NCBI GenBank assembly: GCA_012932865.1
Contig: SAXG01000029.1
Span: 248,001 to 312,000, forward strand
Length of the DNA stretch: 64,000 bases
Reading direction: 5' to 3'
From: Amylostereum areolatum
Taxonomy: Eukaryota > Basidiomycota > Agaricomycetes > Russulales > Stereaceae
The position numbers and the translations under genes are program-made. Under the pieces are notes generated by a model. It worked only from the letters and a program-made list of their open reading frames with translations, searched no databases and had not been told where the DNA came from. Positions 46,617-58,936 of this stretch are shown here, piece after piece. Every line of letters begins with the position of its first letter. Position 1 is the stretch's first letter.

Positions 46617-47670
46617 TTAGTCCACTGTACTGGCCCTGGCTATAAAACCACCTGTGAAGTGAGCATGAAGGCAGTGGATGGCGGGAGAATCTCCACAAAC
46701 GATAGGCCGAAGTTCAGCATGTATGATAGTTGAATGTCGATAACTTATGTGACCAGATAACCGGGGATTACCGATAGATATCGAGATTTCCGGGGGAAGG
46801 ATATATAGGGGTCGATAAAGGCGAAAGGATGATATCTGGTGACCAGATCGGAAATCCATGCATAATCTAAAGGTAAGTATGCGAGACATCTTCCCCGATG
46901 GGGCTAATTCCCACACTCCTAAGATCTGGCCTTATTCAACAATTACGTTATCAATTGATGGGCTGCCTTAGGTGACCGCCATGCAGTGATGCAGTCTCGC
47001 ATCTTACCTTCTCTACTTTTCGCCCGCTCGACTCTCTAACCCATGCTCAATGGTATGTCCACAGAGCACATCCTTCATCAATAAACTGTACATTGCTCTC
47101 AAGGTGAATTCTACCGGGAGTACGAGCCTCCCGCCATCAGGTCAGTCCCCTCGAACTATCCAGCGGCTACGCCGACACCATCAGTGCAAAGGCGCAAGAG
47201 GGACATCAAGACTCAAGTCGATCACAAACAGAACAGTGGAAGATCGGAAACCTCGGTACTGGTAGGCCCGCCGAGGAAGAAGCTGAGGCAGAGCGCGGTG
47301 CCGGAGGTCACAGATATGTAACTCTTCATAGCTTTATTGTCGAGGCCATTGCATGATTTATGCTCTCATTTAATAGGCAACGGAGAATCAGTGAAGCGGT
47401 GGAAACATGGCGTACGTTCTCTGAGAGGTGGGACCGTGAACTTAAACACAAGGTGCGGAAGGACGCATCGAGGTGAGTTTGGTATTGCCGTTGTGTGAAT
47501 ATTTGATCGTTTGAACGAGGCTGAAAGTGTCGAAAAAATAAGCGCTACGACACCGGTGGCTCAACCAACGAAGAAACAGACGACGAGTACTGCGCCCGCT
47601 GAGTCCAGCGCGAGGTGAGTTCAGTGGGCCGGTGTTGTGTAGACTCTGCTCTCGTTTACTGATCGGACAG
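46617..47670. other. Unassigned, possible remnants of upstream exons
   Basis: Plus strand has short open pieces (STSFINKLYIALK before a GTGAAT site at 47103; RRISEAVETWRTFSERWDRE near 47380-47460) that could be exons of a gene leading into the BTB copy or of another decayed gene. I could not join them. No repeat or RNA gene seen. Confidence 0.35.
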
Positions 47671-48841
47671 TGTATGCAGCCAGGCGGTTGTTGTGCAGGC
47701 GTCGAACGTGTTGTACGACAGTCTTGCCTTAACCGTTGGTCGACGTCGAGACGTTCGCAGGTCGGATACCGCTGGATCGGCGCCGAGCCTCAGCGAACAG
47801 TGAGCGAATTCATTCGACGCCGGCTCCAATGCCACCCGTCCTCTAACGTCAAATGCAACAGTCCATCTAGTAGTAGTCAGAGCACAGGAGGTCATGACCT
47901 AAACCCGTACACCCGCCACCCCGTTTTCTGGTTCGCCGATGGTTCGGTCATCGTGCGTTGCGGGAGCACTGTGTTCAAGCTGCACAAGGGGCTCCTCTCC
48001 GCCTCTTCGACGTACTTCAAGGGAAAGCTGGACTTGCCCGCTTCCAAACCACAGCTGATTACGGAGAGGGGCCTTGAGACATGCCCCATGCTTATCCTCG
48101 ATACCAACGACAGTGACGAGACCTGCTTTTCCGATCTCATGGAGCTTCTCTACCGCACAAAGTAAGCCATTTGCTATGAAGTAGGATATATGTTAACATA
48201 TATATACATATACCAGTGATTGGAAGACCAGCCCTCCCGACCTCCACGCCATAGGCGCCCTTCTTCACGCCTGTACAAGCCTTTCCTTCCCGCGCATACG
48301 CGATCAAGTGGTCGCATGGCTGGAAGAGCGGTGGCCGTCCACCCTGCCCCCTCTAGACTCGCCCCCCATCCTTCACCCAATTCAAGCCCTTTGTTACGCG
48401 CGCACTCACAACATCCGGAAAGTCCTCAAACGCGCGCACTACGAGCTCATCCGCTCTCCCGAGTGCGCCAGCGTGATCGAAGCCAACCGCGCAGGGGCGA
48501 AGCACTCGGAACTCTCCATCGTGGTGCTCTAGTTGCGCACTCTTCTCGCGGATGCGTGGGCGAAGGACATGGCCGCGCCGCCGCCTGATATCTTGTGCAC
48601 ACACGGGGCGTTCGCACCAGCCGCGTCGCCCGAGGCGCTCTCCGCGTTCTGGGCCGCGCGTGTGCAGACCTCGGGGTTGTATCTCAAATACAGATACGAC
48701 CCAATCTCTGGAATCGAGGCCGTGTTCGAGAGGCTGAAGCTGGTGGAAGAGGGCGTATGCGCAGGGTGCTACTTGAAGGCGCGGGCATGGGTGACGAGTA
48801 AACGTGAGGCGTGGTGGAAGATTCTTGATGATGTCCGTTGA
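47671..48841 (+). pseudogene. BTB-domain protein, copy 1, one nonsense codon
   Basis: BTB core: RHPVFWFADGSVIVRCGST, VFKLHKGLLSASSTYFKG, MLILDTNDSDETCFSDLMEL, LLYRTK, then after a short intron DWKTSPPDLHAIGALLHAC, VVAWLEERWPS, NIRKVLKRAHYELIRS and a C-terminal part SPEALSAFWAARVQTSGLYL with WWKILDDVR-stop (48839). This is the domain layout of the expanded BTB families of agaricomycetes. A TAG at 48530 (after SIVVL) interrupts an otherwise continuous frame, so the full-length product is lost unless read through. The start is uncertain; ATG 47671 is the first in frame. BTB proteins of this kind are thought to mediate protein-protein contacts; no substrate can be inferred. Confidence 0.75.
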
Positions 48842-49599
48842 ATTGGAACGGCGAATGGCGGTCGGCGGGCCTGTATCGTCCTCTTTTGTGTACTTAGGAC
48901 TTACATACACAGCACTCTGTGTAACAGTCAGAATATATGGCAGCTAGCATTCATATCTACTTTCACTGGGCGATAGTAGAGTACATAACTTAGTACTAAA
49001 TTCCACCACCGTGACCACGTGTTCAAGGAGACCCCGGGGCTCGGCCTACTGCGTACCGGCGAACGCAGACCAGTGACCACACGATCGTACCCATCTTTGC
49101 TTTCCCCCTCTCTATCCTTCCAAGCTCACGTTTAATGGCACGTATTCATAAACAGACACTCATCGATAGAATCGCGGCAAGATTCATCGACCTGTCGCCT
49201 CCGAGGCAAATCCCAACGCAGCCGTTCCCAGCACGAGCCATGTCCACTTCAAACAGGGCGGTATCATATCAGACGTCCCGTTGCGAATAGGCTCACCAAG
49301 AAAGATGTGGAAGCGGAGCGTGGTGAAGACCAGCGCGAAGTGAATCCAATGTCGTGTGAATCACGCTCTCGTTCACTCAACGGAAAATGCCAATATCTAG
49401 CCGGGAAGTTGATGTCCAGGTGTCGAAGATGTCGTACGACGACCTTGTTTCAAGCCTTCGCAGACAGGATGGTCGAGCTCCCAAGCCAGTGCGCAACCCC
49501 CTGCAACCCCCGTATAACGTGAGCATTGAATCAGCCATTTGACGCATCAAAGCGTTCTGTCCACGTCCACTCACGCGGAGATGGAATAGAGATGAAAGC
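48842..49599. other. Spacer between BTB copies
   Basis: No gene seen. The last part (about 49200-49590) is weakly similar in layout to the 5' flank of BTB copy 1 and may be its decayed counterpart. Confidence 0.4.
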
Positions 49600-50511
49600 G
49601 ACGTCTCTTACCTGGGCCCGTACATCCGCCACCCCACGTTCTGGTTTGACGACGGTTCGGACCTCATGCGTTGCGGGAAGACCGTGCTCAAGATCCACAG
49701 AGATATCCTGTCGACCAGGCTCGGACTTCAAGCGGAAGTTGGGACCACTTATTTTCACTCACCGGAAGGGACCTGGATTATACTTGTCGTCGAGGACGCG
49801 ATAGCGATGCGAAGTGCTTTGCTCATCTCCTGGCGCTTCTCTATCGCACAACGTAAGTCGTCCGCACGTAATCGCGAGGTACATGGCGATACAAACTGAC
49901 AACCCTCCCACTGTGGAGGTAGCAGGCGCGGTTCTGCGAGCTAGCACGCCGATGGCCTTCCAGATACGCAATTACGTGATCGACTGGTTCGAAGAGCGAT
50001 GGCCTGCATCCACCCTGCCCGGTGCCCCCGACTCACCCCCGATTCCCCAATCAGGTCAAGCCGTATTCCAAGCGCGCCGTGGCGAGCTCCCAAAGGTGCT
50101 GAAGCGGGCACACTACGAGTTCATTCGCTTGCCGTTGTTCAACGTCACGGTCGAGGCCAACCGTAGTACTATAGACGGACGGTCGCGCCGGAATTCCTTG
50201 CGGTCCTCTGGCTGTGTGGTCCACTCGTATCTGCGTGGGCGGAGGAAATGACGACACCGCCGCGGGAGATTGCCTGTACACACGGGACGTTCGCACATGC
50301 CGCGTCGCCCGAGGTGCTCTTCGCATTCTGGGCTGCGCGCGTGCAGGCCTCGGGCTTGTATCTCAAGTACATGTACGACCCCATTTCTGGGTTCGAGAGG
50401 CTGAAGCTGGACGCGGAGGGCATCTACGCGCAGTGCTACTCGAAGGCGCGGGTGTGGGTGACGAGCAAGCGGGGGGCGTGGTGGGCTAAAGTTCTGGATG
50501 ATCTGCGTTGA
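49600..50511 (+). pseudogene. BTB-domain protein, copy 2, frame-broken
   Basis: Parallel to copy 1: GPYIRHPTFWFDDGSDLMRC, GKTVLKIHRDILST, then a frameshift before DSDAKCFAHLLALLYRT, an intron, VIDWFEERWPAS, LPKVLKRAHYEFIRLP, another break, and SPEVLFAFWAARVQASGLYL with WWAKVLDDLR-stop at 50509. Part of the core corresponding to SSTYFKGKLDLP is altered. Same order and spacing as copy 1, so a tandem duplicate that has decayed further. Confidence 0.8.
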
Positions 50512-51766
50512 ATCGCATCCGAGTCGTGAGCGGCGCACGACGAAGCGGTCAGCGTACGACCAACGGTGGTTCAATCAGTATGATCCCTTCCTGTGTATCT
50601 GTGGGCGGTACTTTGCGTGTCAACGCCACGCCGAAGAAACGACATCAGTGAGTGCGGGTTTCCTGGTGTGCAGTGCGCGGGCATCATTACTTTAGTGGAC
50701 CTTCAACGTGCAACTTTCGAATGTCGCCCTTCTGTGCGCTCGTTGCAGCTAATAAATAGACAGTGCCGTTGGTGCATTGCTGCCTGTTGGTGATTTTGCT
50801 CCATGGCTGCCACCGGAACTGTGCACCAAGTAGACGACGTCGGGCGAGGGTTCCTCCAAACCGTGGCTAGTAGAGTATATCGCTCAGCGTTCCCTGGACT
50901 AGCTGTCCCGTTGTTCGAATCAAGCCAAGGGTATGATCGTACATATTCCAGTCAGTACTTTCACCGTATATACCCGTGAGGGCGCTCTTGTCCGTTCCTT
51001 TGTCTCGCACAAGCACTGATTTCTCTAAGTCTTTTCAGCATCGCATGCCCCCCCCTGTTCTACCAAGGGATCCCAAGTCCTTACGAATGGACCTAATGCG
51101 ACAGGAAAGTGGGTGGTTCGCACACGAAAACGATGAAAACTGAACGCCCCTTTCCCCCCTAGAGGCTAGATAGGGTCGTCTAGTCGTGATGCGTTTCGCG
51201 TTTGGGCGTGGTTTCGGCCGCCGGTATCCATTAATTATGAAGTATCATGCCACCGACGCGCAATAAACTCCACCCAGGCAGACGTCTACCACGCGGCAAA
51301 TCTCGGATCGCAGGGCGGTGATACACCGTCGACTTAAGGAGGCCCGAGGGAAGACGTCACGGAGGCCGTGATTAACGTTAACCTTGACTCCTTCCTGAAA
51401 TAGGTACTGCATATCCCAATCGACGTCACGCCACAGTGTGTTGGAAGTTACCCGATGGGTAGTCTTTCGTAGCACACCTGACCAAAAGAACAACCGCCGC
51501 CCGTCCGCTTCCCACATGTTCGCTTTCTCGAATGAAAGCCTGAAAAGCGTTGGCAAAGCGAGGCAAAGTTCAAGTCACGTGGCACTTATTTTTTCTCACG
51601 GAACGTTTTTGCGACATGAGGGCGCCGCTGACACGAATATATTGACCAGTGACCGACCGAGGCAGTAAAAACTGCTGATAGTGCTTGTATCTGGCCAGTG
51701 GCGAATGGCTCTTACAACCTTCAGGCCGTTCCGATCTTCAGATCTTTATCCCTTCACAGCCAGTCC
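50512..51766. other. Intergenic upstream of the ABC transporter
   Basis: No supported gene. A minus frame at 51245-51556 starts without ATG and has no homology. The final part is promoter region of the transporter. Confidence 0.5.
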
Positions 51767-51888
51767 TATAAAAACAAGCATGCGTCTGGCCCTTGCTTTT
51801 CCTCGTCAACCCCTTGTCGTTCCTTCCCGAATCCCCCCCCCTTCCCCCCTCTCCCCTTCCACTTCGACCTTTGGCTTCCTTTTGAGCC
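51767..51888 (+). promoter_or_regulatory. Core promoter of the ABC transporter
   Basis: TATAAAAAC at 51767 lies 122 bases before ATG 51889, followed by a strongly pyrimidine-rich tract (51795-51880, with a C-run) and then GAGCC before the ATG. TATA plus CT-tract is a common layout for strongly expressed fungal genes. Confidence 0.65.
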
Positions 51889-54800
51889 ATGAAGTTCGAC
51901 GTTGACAATACCCACGACGATGAAGTCGGCGGCGAGTCGGTCGCCGTCCGCGAGGAGCGCGTCCAACATCTCGCCCGGCAGATGTCCCAGCTCTCGCGCG
52001 CAAACACCCACCGCGAGAACGCGAACCCCTTCATCGACGCAGACACAGATCCCCGCCTCGACCCCACCAGCCCCACATTCAGCGCCCGTGAATGGATGAA
52101 GGCGCTCGTCGGCGTCACCAGCAGCGATCCTGAGAGGTTCCCCACCCGTACCGCGGGCGTGACTTTCAAGTGCGTACTCGTTTCCTTTGTTTCCAAAACT
52201 TGATCTGATCATTTGTCGTATTAGGAATCTGTCCGTGCATGGTTTTGGAAACCCCACCGACTACCAGAAGGACGTCGGAAACATCGTGCTTGCCTCGTTC
52301 GGGATGGCCAAGCGTCTGCTTGGCTTCAAGGGCGCGGAACAGAAGCTACAAATCCTTCGCAACTTTGACGGTCTCATCAAGAGTGGGGAGCTTTTGCTTG
52401 TCCTTGGACGGCCCGGAAGGTGCGGTACACTCCATCCTATATTTTGCATTCCCTCCTCGTCATCGCACAGGTCAATGTACTGACGATCGCTCTATATCTG
52501 AACAGCGGCTGCTCTACATTCCTGAAGACAATCGCCGGTGACACGCACGGCATCTACGTCTCTGAAGATTCCGAGATTTCATACCAGGGCATCCCGCCCG
52601 AGATCATGCACAAGAACTTCCGCGGAGAGGTCATCTACAACGCGGAGAACGAGGTTCACTTCCCTAACCTGTTCGTTTTTCGCCTCTTTCCTTCCAAGTC
52701 CACGTGCTGATGCGGGTGCTGGGGTGTAGGACCGTCGGTGACACTCTACTCTTTGCTGCCAAGGCCCGCTGCCCACGCACACGCATCGACGGCGTGTCGC
52801 GCCATGAATATGCCGTCCACATGCGGAGTGCGTCGCTATCCCCCCCGTTTATGCGCATCCCTGTTGATGTTCCCCTCCAGATGCTGTCATGGCTATGTAC
52901 GGTCTCTCACACACGATGAATACGCGTGTCGGGAACGACTTTGTTCGTGGTGTTAGGTGCGGTTCAGTCCATGTCTGTGCAACTGCGAATTGTATTGATC
53001 TTCTTTCGCATTTCCAGTGGCGGCGAGCGAAAGCGTGTCTCAATCGCCGAGACCACCCTCAGCCACGCGCCCCTCCAGTGCTGGGACAACTCCACCCGTG
53101 GCCTCGATTCCGCGACTGCTCTCGGCAAGTTTTCCTGCTTGCTATATCCCGTGCTTTCGCATTTACACCGTCTCCAACAGAGTTCATCCGGACCCTGCGC
53201 AACCAGACGGAGTTCATGCACTCGACGGCGCTCGTCGCGATCTACCAGGCCTCCCAAAGCGCCTACGACATCTTCGACAAGGTTATCGTCCTGTACGAGG
53301 GCCGGCAGATCTACTTCGGTCGTACGACGGAGGCCAAGGCGTTTTTCGTTGACATGGGCTTCGAGTGCCCGAGCCGGCAGACGACGGGCGACTTCCTGAC
53401 GTCGCTCACGAACCCCGTGGAGCGCGTCATCCGTCCCGGGTACGAGAACCGTGTGCCGCGTACGCCGGACGAGTTCGCCGCCAGGTGGCGCGATTCGGAC
53501 ACGCGCAAGCAGCTCCTAGTCGACATCGATGCGTACAACGCGCAATACCCTGTTAATGGTTCTCATTTGGACGAGTTCAAGATGAGCAGGGCAAGCCAGA
53601 AGAGCAAGAACTTGTATGTCTCCCGTTGACATCTTGCCCCCTATTGTTTGCTGACAGTTTCCGTGATGTCTACAGGAGCTCAAAGTCGCCCTACACGCTT
53701 TCTTTGTCCCTCCAGGTTCAGCTATGCATCGTCCGCGGTTTCCAGCGTCTCCGCGGGGACATGGCCAATTTCTACGTTACCGTACGTCTCCCGACTCGGT
53801 ATTCCATCCCTTTGACTGAAAGTCGACACTGTTTGTCAGGTATTCGGCAACTTTGTCATAGCACTCATCCTCGCGTCGGTCTTCTACAACCTCTCACCGG
53901 ATACTGCCAGCTTCTTCTCACGTGGATCCTTGATTTTTTTCGCCGTCCTTACGAACGCCTTCTCGAGCGCTTTGGAAATTCTGACGCTCTATGCTCAACG
54001 GCCCATTGTGGAGAAACATTCAAGGTATGCGCTGTACCGCCCGATGGCCGAAGCACTCGCGTCCATGGTCGTCGAATTGCCGGCTAAGATTATTGTCTGT
54101 CTTTCGGTCAGTCCACCGTTTCCCCTTGTTCCCCGACAGATAATAACAAACATGCGGATAGGTTAACATCACATTGTACTTCATGTCAAACCTGCGTCGT
54201 GAGGCCGGGGCGTTCTTCACTTTCATGTTGTTTTCGTTCGTGTGTACGTTGACGATGAGTATGATATTCCGGTATGTTGACTGTAATCCACATTTTGCCG
54301 ATTGATGCTGATTTCCGTCTGTTGTAGGACAATCGCTGCTTCGACACGAACACTCTCCGCTGCCATGCCCCCTGCCGCCATGTTGATTCTTACTCTGGTC
54401 ATTTACACCGGTTTCGTCATTGTACGTCAAGTTTTTTTGATCCAAGTCGATTGCGCTGACACAGGTCGCACATCGATAGCCCACCCGGGATATGCTGGGC
54501 TGGTCGCGCTGGATCAACTACCTGGACCCGATTGGATACGCGTTCGAAAGTCTCATGGCCAACGAGTTCGACGGACGCGTGTTCAGTTGCTCTCAGTACG
54601 TTCATACATGTGTCGTTGTCCATCGCTGGCTGACAATAGGTCTTGCAGGTTCGTTCCTTCTGGACCTGACTATACGGACATCGCCAACGCTGCCATGGCC
54701 GTGAGTATCCTGTTGCCTCTACTAAGCTACAGAATCTAAAGACACGGTTTTTAGGGATTTGGGAACTCGTCCGTCCTTTGCAATGCACGAGGTGCCCATC

Positions 54801-57386
54801 CGGGCGTGAATTTCGTCACCGGTCGTGACTTCATCGAGACGTCCTACCAGTACCGTCGCAGTCATCTCTGGCGCAACCTCGGGATCCTCTTCGCTTTCCT
54901 GCTGTTCTTTACGTTCACCTATCTTTTCGCGACGGACACAATCACCGCGAAGAAGTCCAAGGTGCGCTTTCTTCGTTGTCATCTGTCATCCAGCTTTTAA
55001 ACCTCGACTCGATGCGCAGGGCGAGGTTCTTGTTTTCCGCCGCGGCCATGTCCCTAAGGCTGCTCGCAAGGACCATGAGTCCGACGACGGTGAGAAGGAG
55101 CAGATAATGGAGCGCGGTTCGGTCAACTCGGAGCAGACGGTGGCGGCGATACAACGGCAGACGAAGACCTTCCAGTGGAGCGACGTGTGCTACGACATCA
55201 CAATCAAGGGAGAAGGTCGCCGCATCCTGGACCACGTCGACGGCTGGGTCAAGCCTGGCACCCTCACTGCCCTCATGGGCGTGTCTGGCGCCGGAAAGAC
55301 GACACTACTCGACGTACTCGCGACGCGCACCACCATGGGCGTCATCACCGGCGAGATGCTTGTCAACGGTCACCCCCGCGATATCTCCTTCCAACGCAAG
55401 ACCGGCTACGTCCAGCAACAGGATCTTCATCTGGAAACGTCGACCGTGCGCGAGGCCCTGGAGTTCTCCGCCCTGTTGAGGCAGAGCCATACCATTCCCC
55501 GCGAAGAGAAGATCGCGTACGTGGACGAGGTGATTCGCTTGTTGGAGATGGAGTCATACGCGGAAGCCGTTGTTGGTGTGCCCGGCGAGGGCCTGAACGT
55601 TGAACAGAGGAAACGGTTGACTATCGGTGTCGAGGTACGTCACTTCAAATTCTCGGTCGACATATGTCGCTAACCTGGTCTTGTGGGTAGCTTGTCGCGA
55701 AGCCTGAGCTCCTCCTGTTCTTCGACGAGCCTACCTCCGGTTTGGATTCGCAGACGGCCTGGTCGATCTGCCAGCTCATGCGCAAACTTGCGAACAACGG
55801 CCAAGCCATCCTGTGCACGATTCATCAGCCTTCGTAAGTCGTCTGGCCTCGCTGTATTGTGCAGGATGTATTTTGACCACTCGCCTCGTACAGGGCCATG
55901 CTCATTCAGGAATTCGACCGGCTGCTCTTCTTGGCCAGGGGCGGAAGGACCGTCTACTTTGGCGAAATGGGCCCGAACTCGTCGACATTGACCAACTATT
56001 TCGAGAAGAATGGTGCTCACCCTTGTCCCCCGGATGCCAACCCTGCGGAATGGATGCTCGAGGTATCACTCTCGCTCTTATCCGTCTCGCCTGATGCTGA
56101 ACGCGTCTCCTACAGGTTATCGGTGCTGCTCCCGGACACACGACAGATCGCGACTGGCATGAGGTGTGGAAAGCAAGCCCTGAACGTGCAGAGGTCAAGA
56201 CCGAGCTCGCTCGCATGAAGGTCGAACTCGCGCGTCTCCCCGACACCGAAATCTCTGCTGCAGGAACCAGTACATTTGCCACTCCTTTGTGGTTCCAGTT
56301 CTGTATGTGCCTCAAGCGTGTCTGGCAACAATACTGGAGGACGCCGAGCTACATCTATGCGAAGCGTAAGTAAACTTTCCCCTTGACTGTCTTTCTGAAT
56401 ACTCACCAAATCTGCGTCGTCCAGTTCTCCTCTCGGCTGTGACCGCTCTCCTCATCGGGTTCTCGTTCTTCAAGGCAGAGAACTCGCAGCAAGGTCTCCA
56501 GAACCAGATGTTCTCCGTGTTCATGCTCTTCATTATATTCAACAACATGGTGCAACAGATCCACCCGCAGTTTGTCGCCCAACGCGCCTTGTACGAGGCA
56601 CGCGAGCGTCCGAGCAAAGCCTATTCCTGGCAAGCGTTCATCCTCGCGCAGATCACCATCGAGTTCCCGTGGCAGATCCTCACCGCCGTCATCACCTTCT
56701 TCTGCTGGTACTACCCCATCGGCCTCTACCGCAACGCCATTCCCACCGATGCCGTCGGCGAACGCGGCTTCCTCATGTTCCTTTTCGTCCTTTCCTTCTT
56801 CCTCTTCACGTCCACGTTCGCGCACATGACCGTCGCCGGCAGCGAGACCGCCGAGGCGGGATCTAACCTCGCGGTTCTTTGCTTCTCCCTCTGCCTCCTC
56901 TTCTGCGGTGTCCTCGCGACGTCGTCCCAGCTCGGGTGGTGGATCTGGTTCAACCGCGTCTCGCCATTCACCTGGCTCGTCAGCGGCATGCTCGCAACCG
57001 CCGTGGCTGGAACCAATGTTGTGTGCTCTGACATCGAGTACCTCATCGTCGACCCACCCGCCGGAGAGACGTGCAGCCAGTACCTCACGACGTTCGTGAC
57101 AGGGGCCGGCTCTACGCTCTTCAACCCGAACGCGACGAGCCAGTGCAAAGTCTGCCTGCTCTCGACCACGGACCAGTTCCTCGCGGCGGTGGACATCGAC
57201 TTCAAGGACCGCTGGCGCAACTTCGGGTTCATGTGGGTGTACATCGTGTTCAACATCTGCGGCGCAATCTTGATCTACTACCTCGTACGTGTGCCGAAGG
57301 CGTCGGCGGCGAAGGAGGTGCAGACGACGAGCTTTGTGGATGTTCCGCAGACGCAGTTGGAGGGCTCGTCTGATGAGAAGGCTTAG
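51889..57386 (+). CDS. PDR-type (ABCG) ABC transporter, full length
   Basis: About 20 exons give a full-size pleiotropic drug resistance transporter, layout NBD1-TMD1-NBD2-TMD2, at the plasma membrane, exporting drugs, xenobiotics or lipids at the cost of ATP. NBD1 has the fungal degenerate Walker [14 protein letters not shown] (split by an intron: GRPG/S-G), signature [13 protein letters not shown] and Walker B-like [13 protein letters not shown]2 has a canonical [15 protein letters not shown], the modified signature [28 protein letters not shown] and CTIHQPS. This asymmetry is normal for PDR proteins. TMD1 includes [18 protein letters not shown] and [23 protein letters not shown]2 includes [13 protein letters not shown] and [16 protein letters not shown] with a Cys-rich outer loop near the end ([16 protein letters not shown]). 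It ends SSDEKA. I found no stop or frameshift. A BTB remnant follows. Confidence 0.92.
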
Positions 57387-57919
57387 GACTTTTCGGCGTC
57401 GCTGATTTTTCGCTCGCGTTTTGCGTTTCGCATGTACTATAGGTTGTTTGTCGTGCGCGCGAGTGCTTGTCACGCCTCCGATCCTCCTCTCGTTTTCACT
57501 TTGCTGGGTATACATACCACCAACCGCTCGTTCCCTACCTCACCGACCCTTCTCTGCTTTTCTCACATTGCACGCTACAGTGCTAGATTCCGTTCTCCTT
57601 TTCCTTCCGCTTACGATTTCTGCATTTATCCCCTATCCACTACCTCGCGTGTTCGTGTTTCTCTAGCGCGCGTAATTTACATAAGTACGTACTCATGCTT
57701 CGACAAGACGCTTACGATACATATTCGATATAAGTAGGAGCTATGTTTCGGTGCCTTTTTACTTCCCCGCCCACAGACCCCCTCGTACTTACTTCGAATA
57801 GATGCTGGAATCGTGTTCTTCCTCTTCCTTCCCGCGTCTTTTGCGGAAACTGGAAGGACCCTCAAGGGCTCATTACGCATCCTGTCGTCAACTAGACTCT
57901 AGTCAACGTCGGAGAAGCC
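57387..57919. other. 3' region of the ABC transporter
   Basis: Presumed UTR and intergenic DNA. No frame worth annotating. Confidence 0.5.
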
Positions 57920-58240
57920 GTAGTTGGCTCTTCTCTATCGCGTAAAGTAAGTCTTTCGCGCCAAATCATGCACGAACCTTATGGCAGGATTGTAAGCGCC
58001 AGTGACTGGAAGATGAGCCGTCCTAGTGTGGGGGCAACGTACGCTGTTCTGTTACCCCGGAATAACCTCCCAAAGGTGCTGAAGCGTGCGCTCTACGAGT
58101 TCATCCGCCCGTCGTGCGTCTCTAGAATTGAGGCCAACCGCTGTGGCTTGTCGACACGCGCGCCAGCCTTCGAAAGAATCTCCACTACTACACATTCCTC
58201 GATCATAGCCGCCCTCGCGTTGACGTACGAGCATTAATAT
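57920..58240 (+). pseudogene. BTB-domain protein, copy 3, remnant
   Basis: Contains LALLYRVK at the exon end, an intron, SDWKMSRP, then a large deletion to NLPKVLKRALYEFIRPSCVS and RIEANRCGLS, matching copies 1 and 2. The BTB core and C-terminus are gone. Lies just after the transporter, which is thus bracketed by BTB copies. Confidence 0.7.
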
Positions 58241-58764
58241 CACGCCCATCGCTTGATTCCCACGGCCGCCATTGTGTGGCGTCGTGGGACTTACACTCAA
58301 GTAAATCAAAAAAGGGTGTTTCTCCCGCCACTAACTCCTCTTTAACGACGTCCACAGTCCAATAACACAATCAATATCTCCCGCGTTGTAGAATCCGCTC
58401 GTTTCGGTTGGGAACACTGAAATCCTGACTCCAAGCAGGTTTGGCACGTGCCCTTCGGCATCCCCCGGTCATTCCCCTGGTCATGTTGATGTTTTGTAAA
58501 GTTCTTCTTTCATCATGCTCTAGTCGCCTTGAATCGTCATCTGGATCAAAAACGGCGCAGTTACATCTGGGCAGCATTCATAGTCGCTTCCAGAAGCTCT
58601 TGGGGTCCAAAATTGATGCTGTGCTTTCTCCGCTGGGCTCGGCGCTCGACAGTTGGAATGCACTCTTAGCTACTCTTAGTCTCGTACTCGCAGTATCTGG
58701 ACAATAAACACACCGGTCCCTCTAATCCCGATTCCATCTCACAGATTTGCCACACAGCCAGTGA
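58241..58764. other. Possible upstream exons of the MITE-split ORF
   Basis: Plus strand 58560-58670 reads HSRFQKLLGSKIDAVLSPLG and SALDSWNALLATL, which resembles in pattern the later KYFNPHIDAVHDSLTAPTD; the two could be repeats within one protein. I could not define the splice between them. Confidence 0.35.
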
Positions 58765-58936
58765 CTTCCGAAATCGGTACAAGACATCGAGATTGACCTA
58801 CTTATCTCCTCGCTAAGCAAGTACTTCAACCCACATATAGATGCCGTGCATGACTCACTTACTGCGCCCACGGATTCCTTAGGCTCTGTAGGAAATTACC
58901 CTGACGGAACCGCTGATTGGCACGACTTGCACAGTA

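Noticed and set aside
47050..47110. STSFINKLYIALK looks like the start of a heat shock factor DNA-binding domain
   Set aside because: Only about a dozen residues agree and none of the following helix or wing motifs is found in any frame.
56403..57515. A 370-residue minus-strand frame opposite the end of the ABC transporter
   Set aside because: It is antisense to a strongly conserved transmembrane domain, its product is low-complexity charged sequence, and it has no homology; it is a shadow of the GC-rich coding strand.
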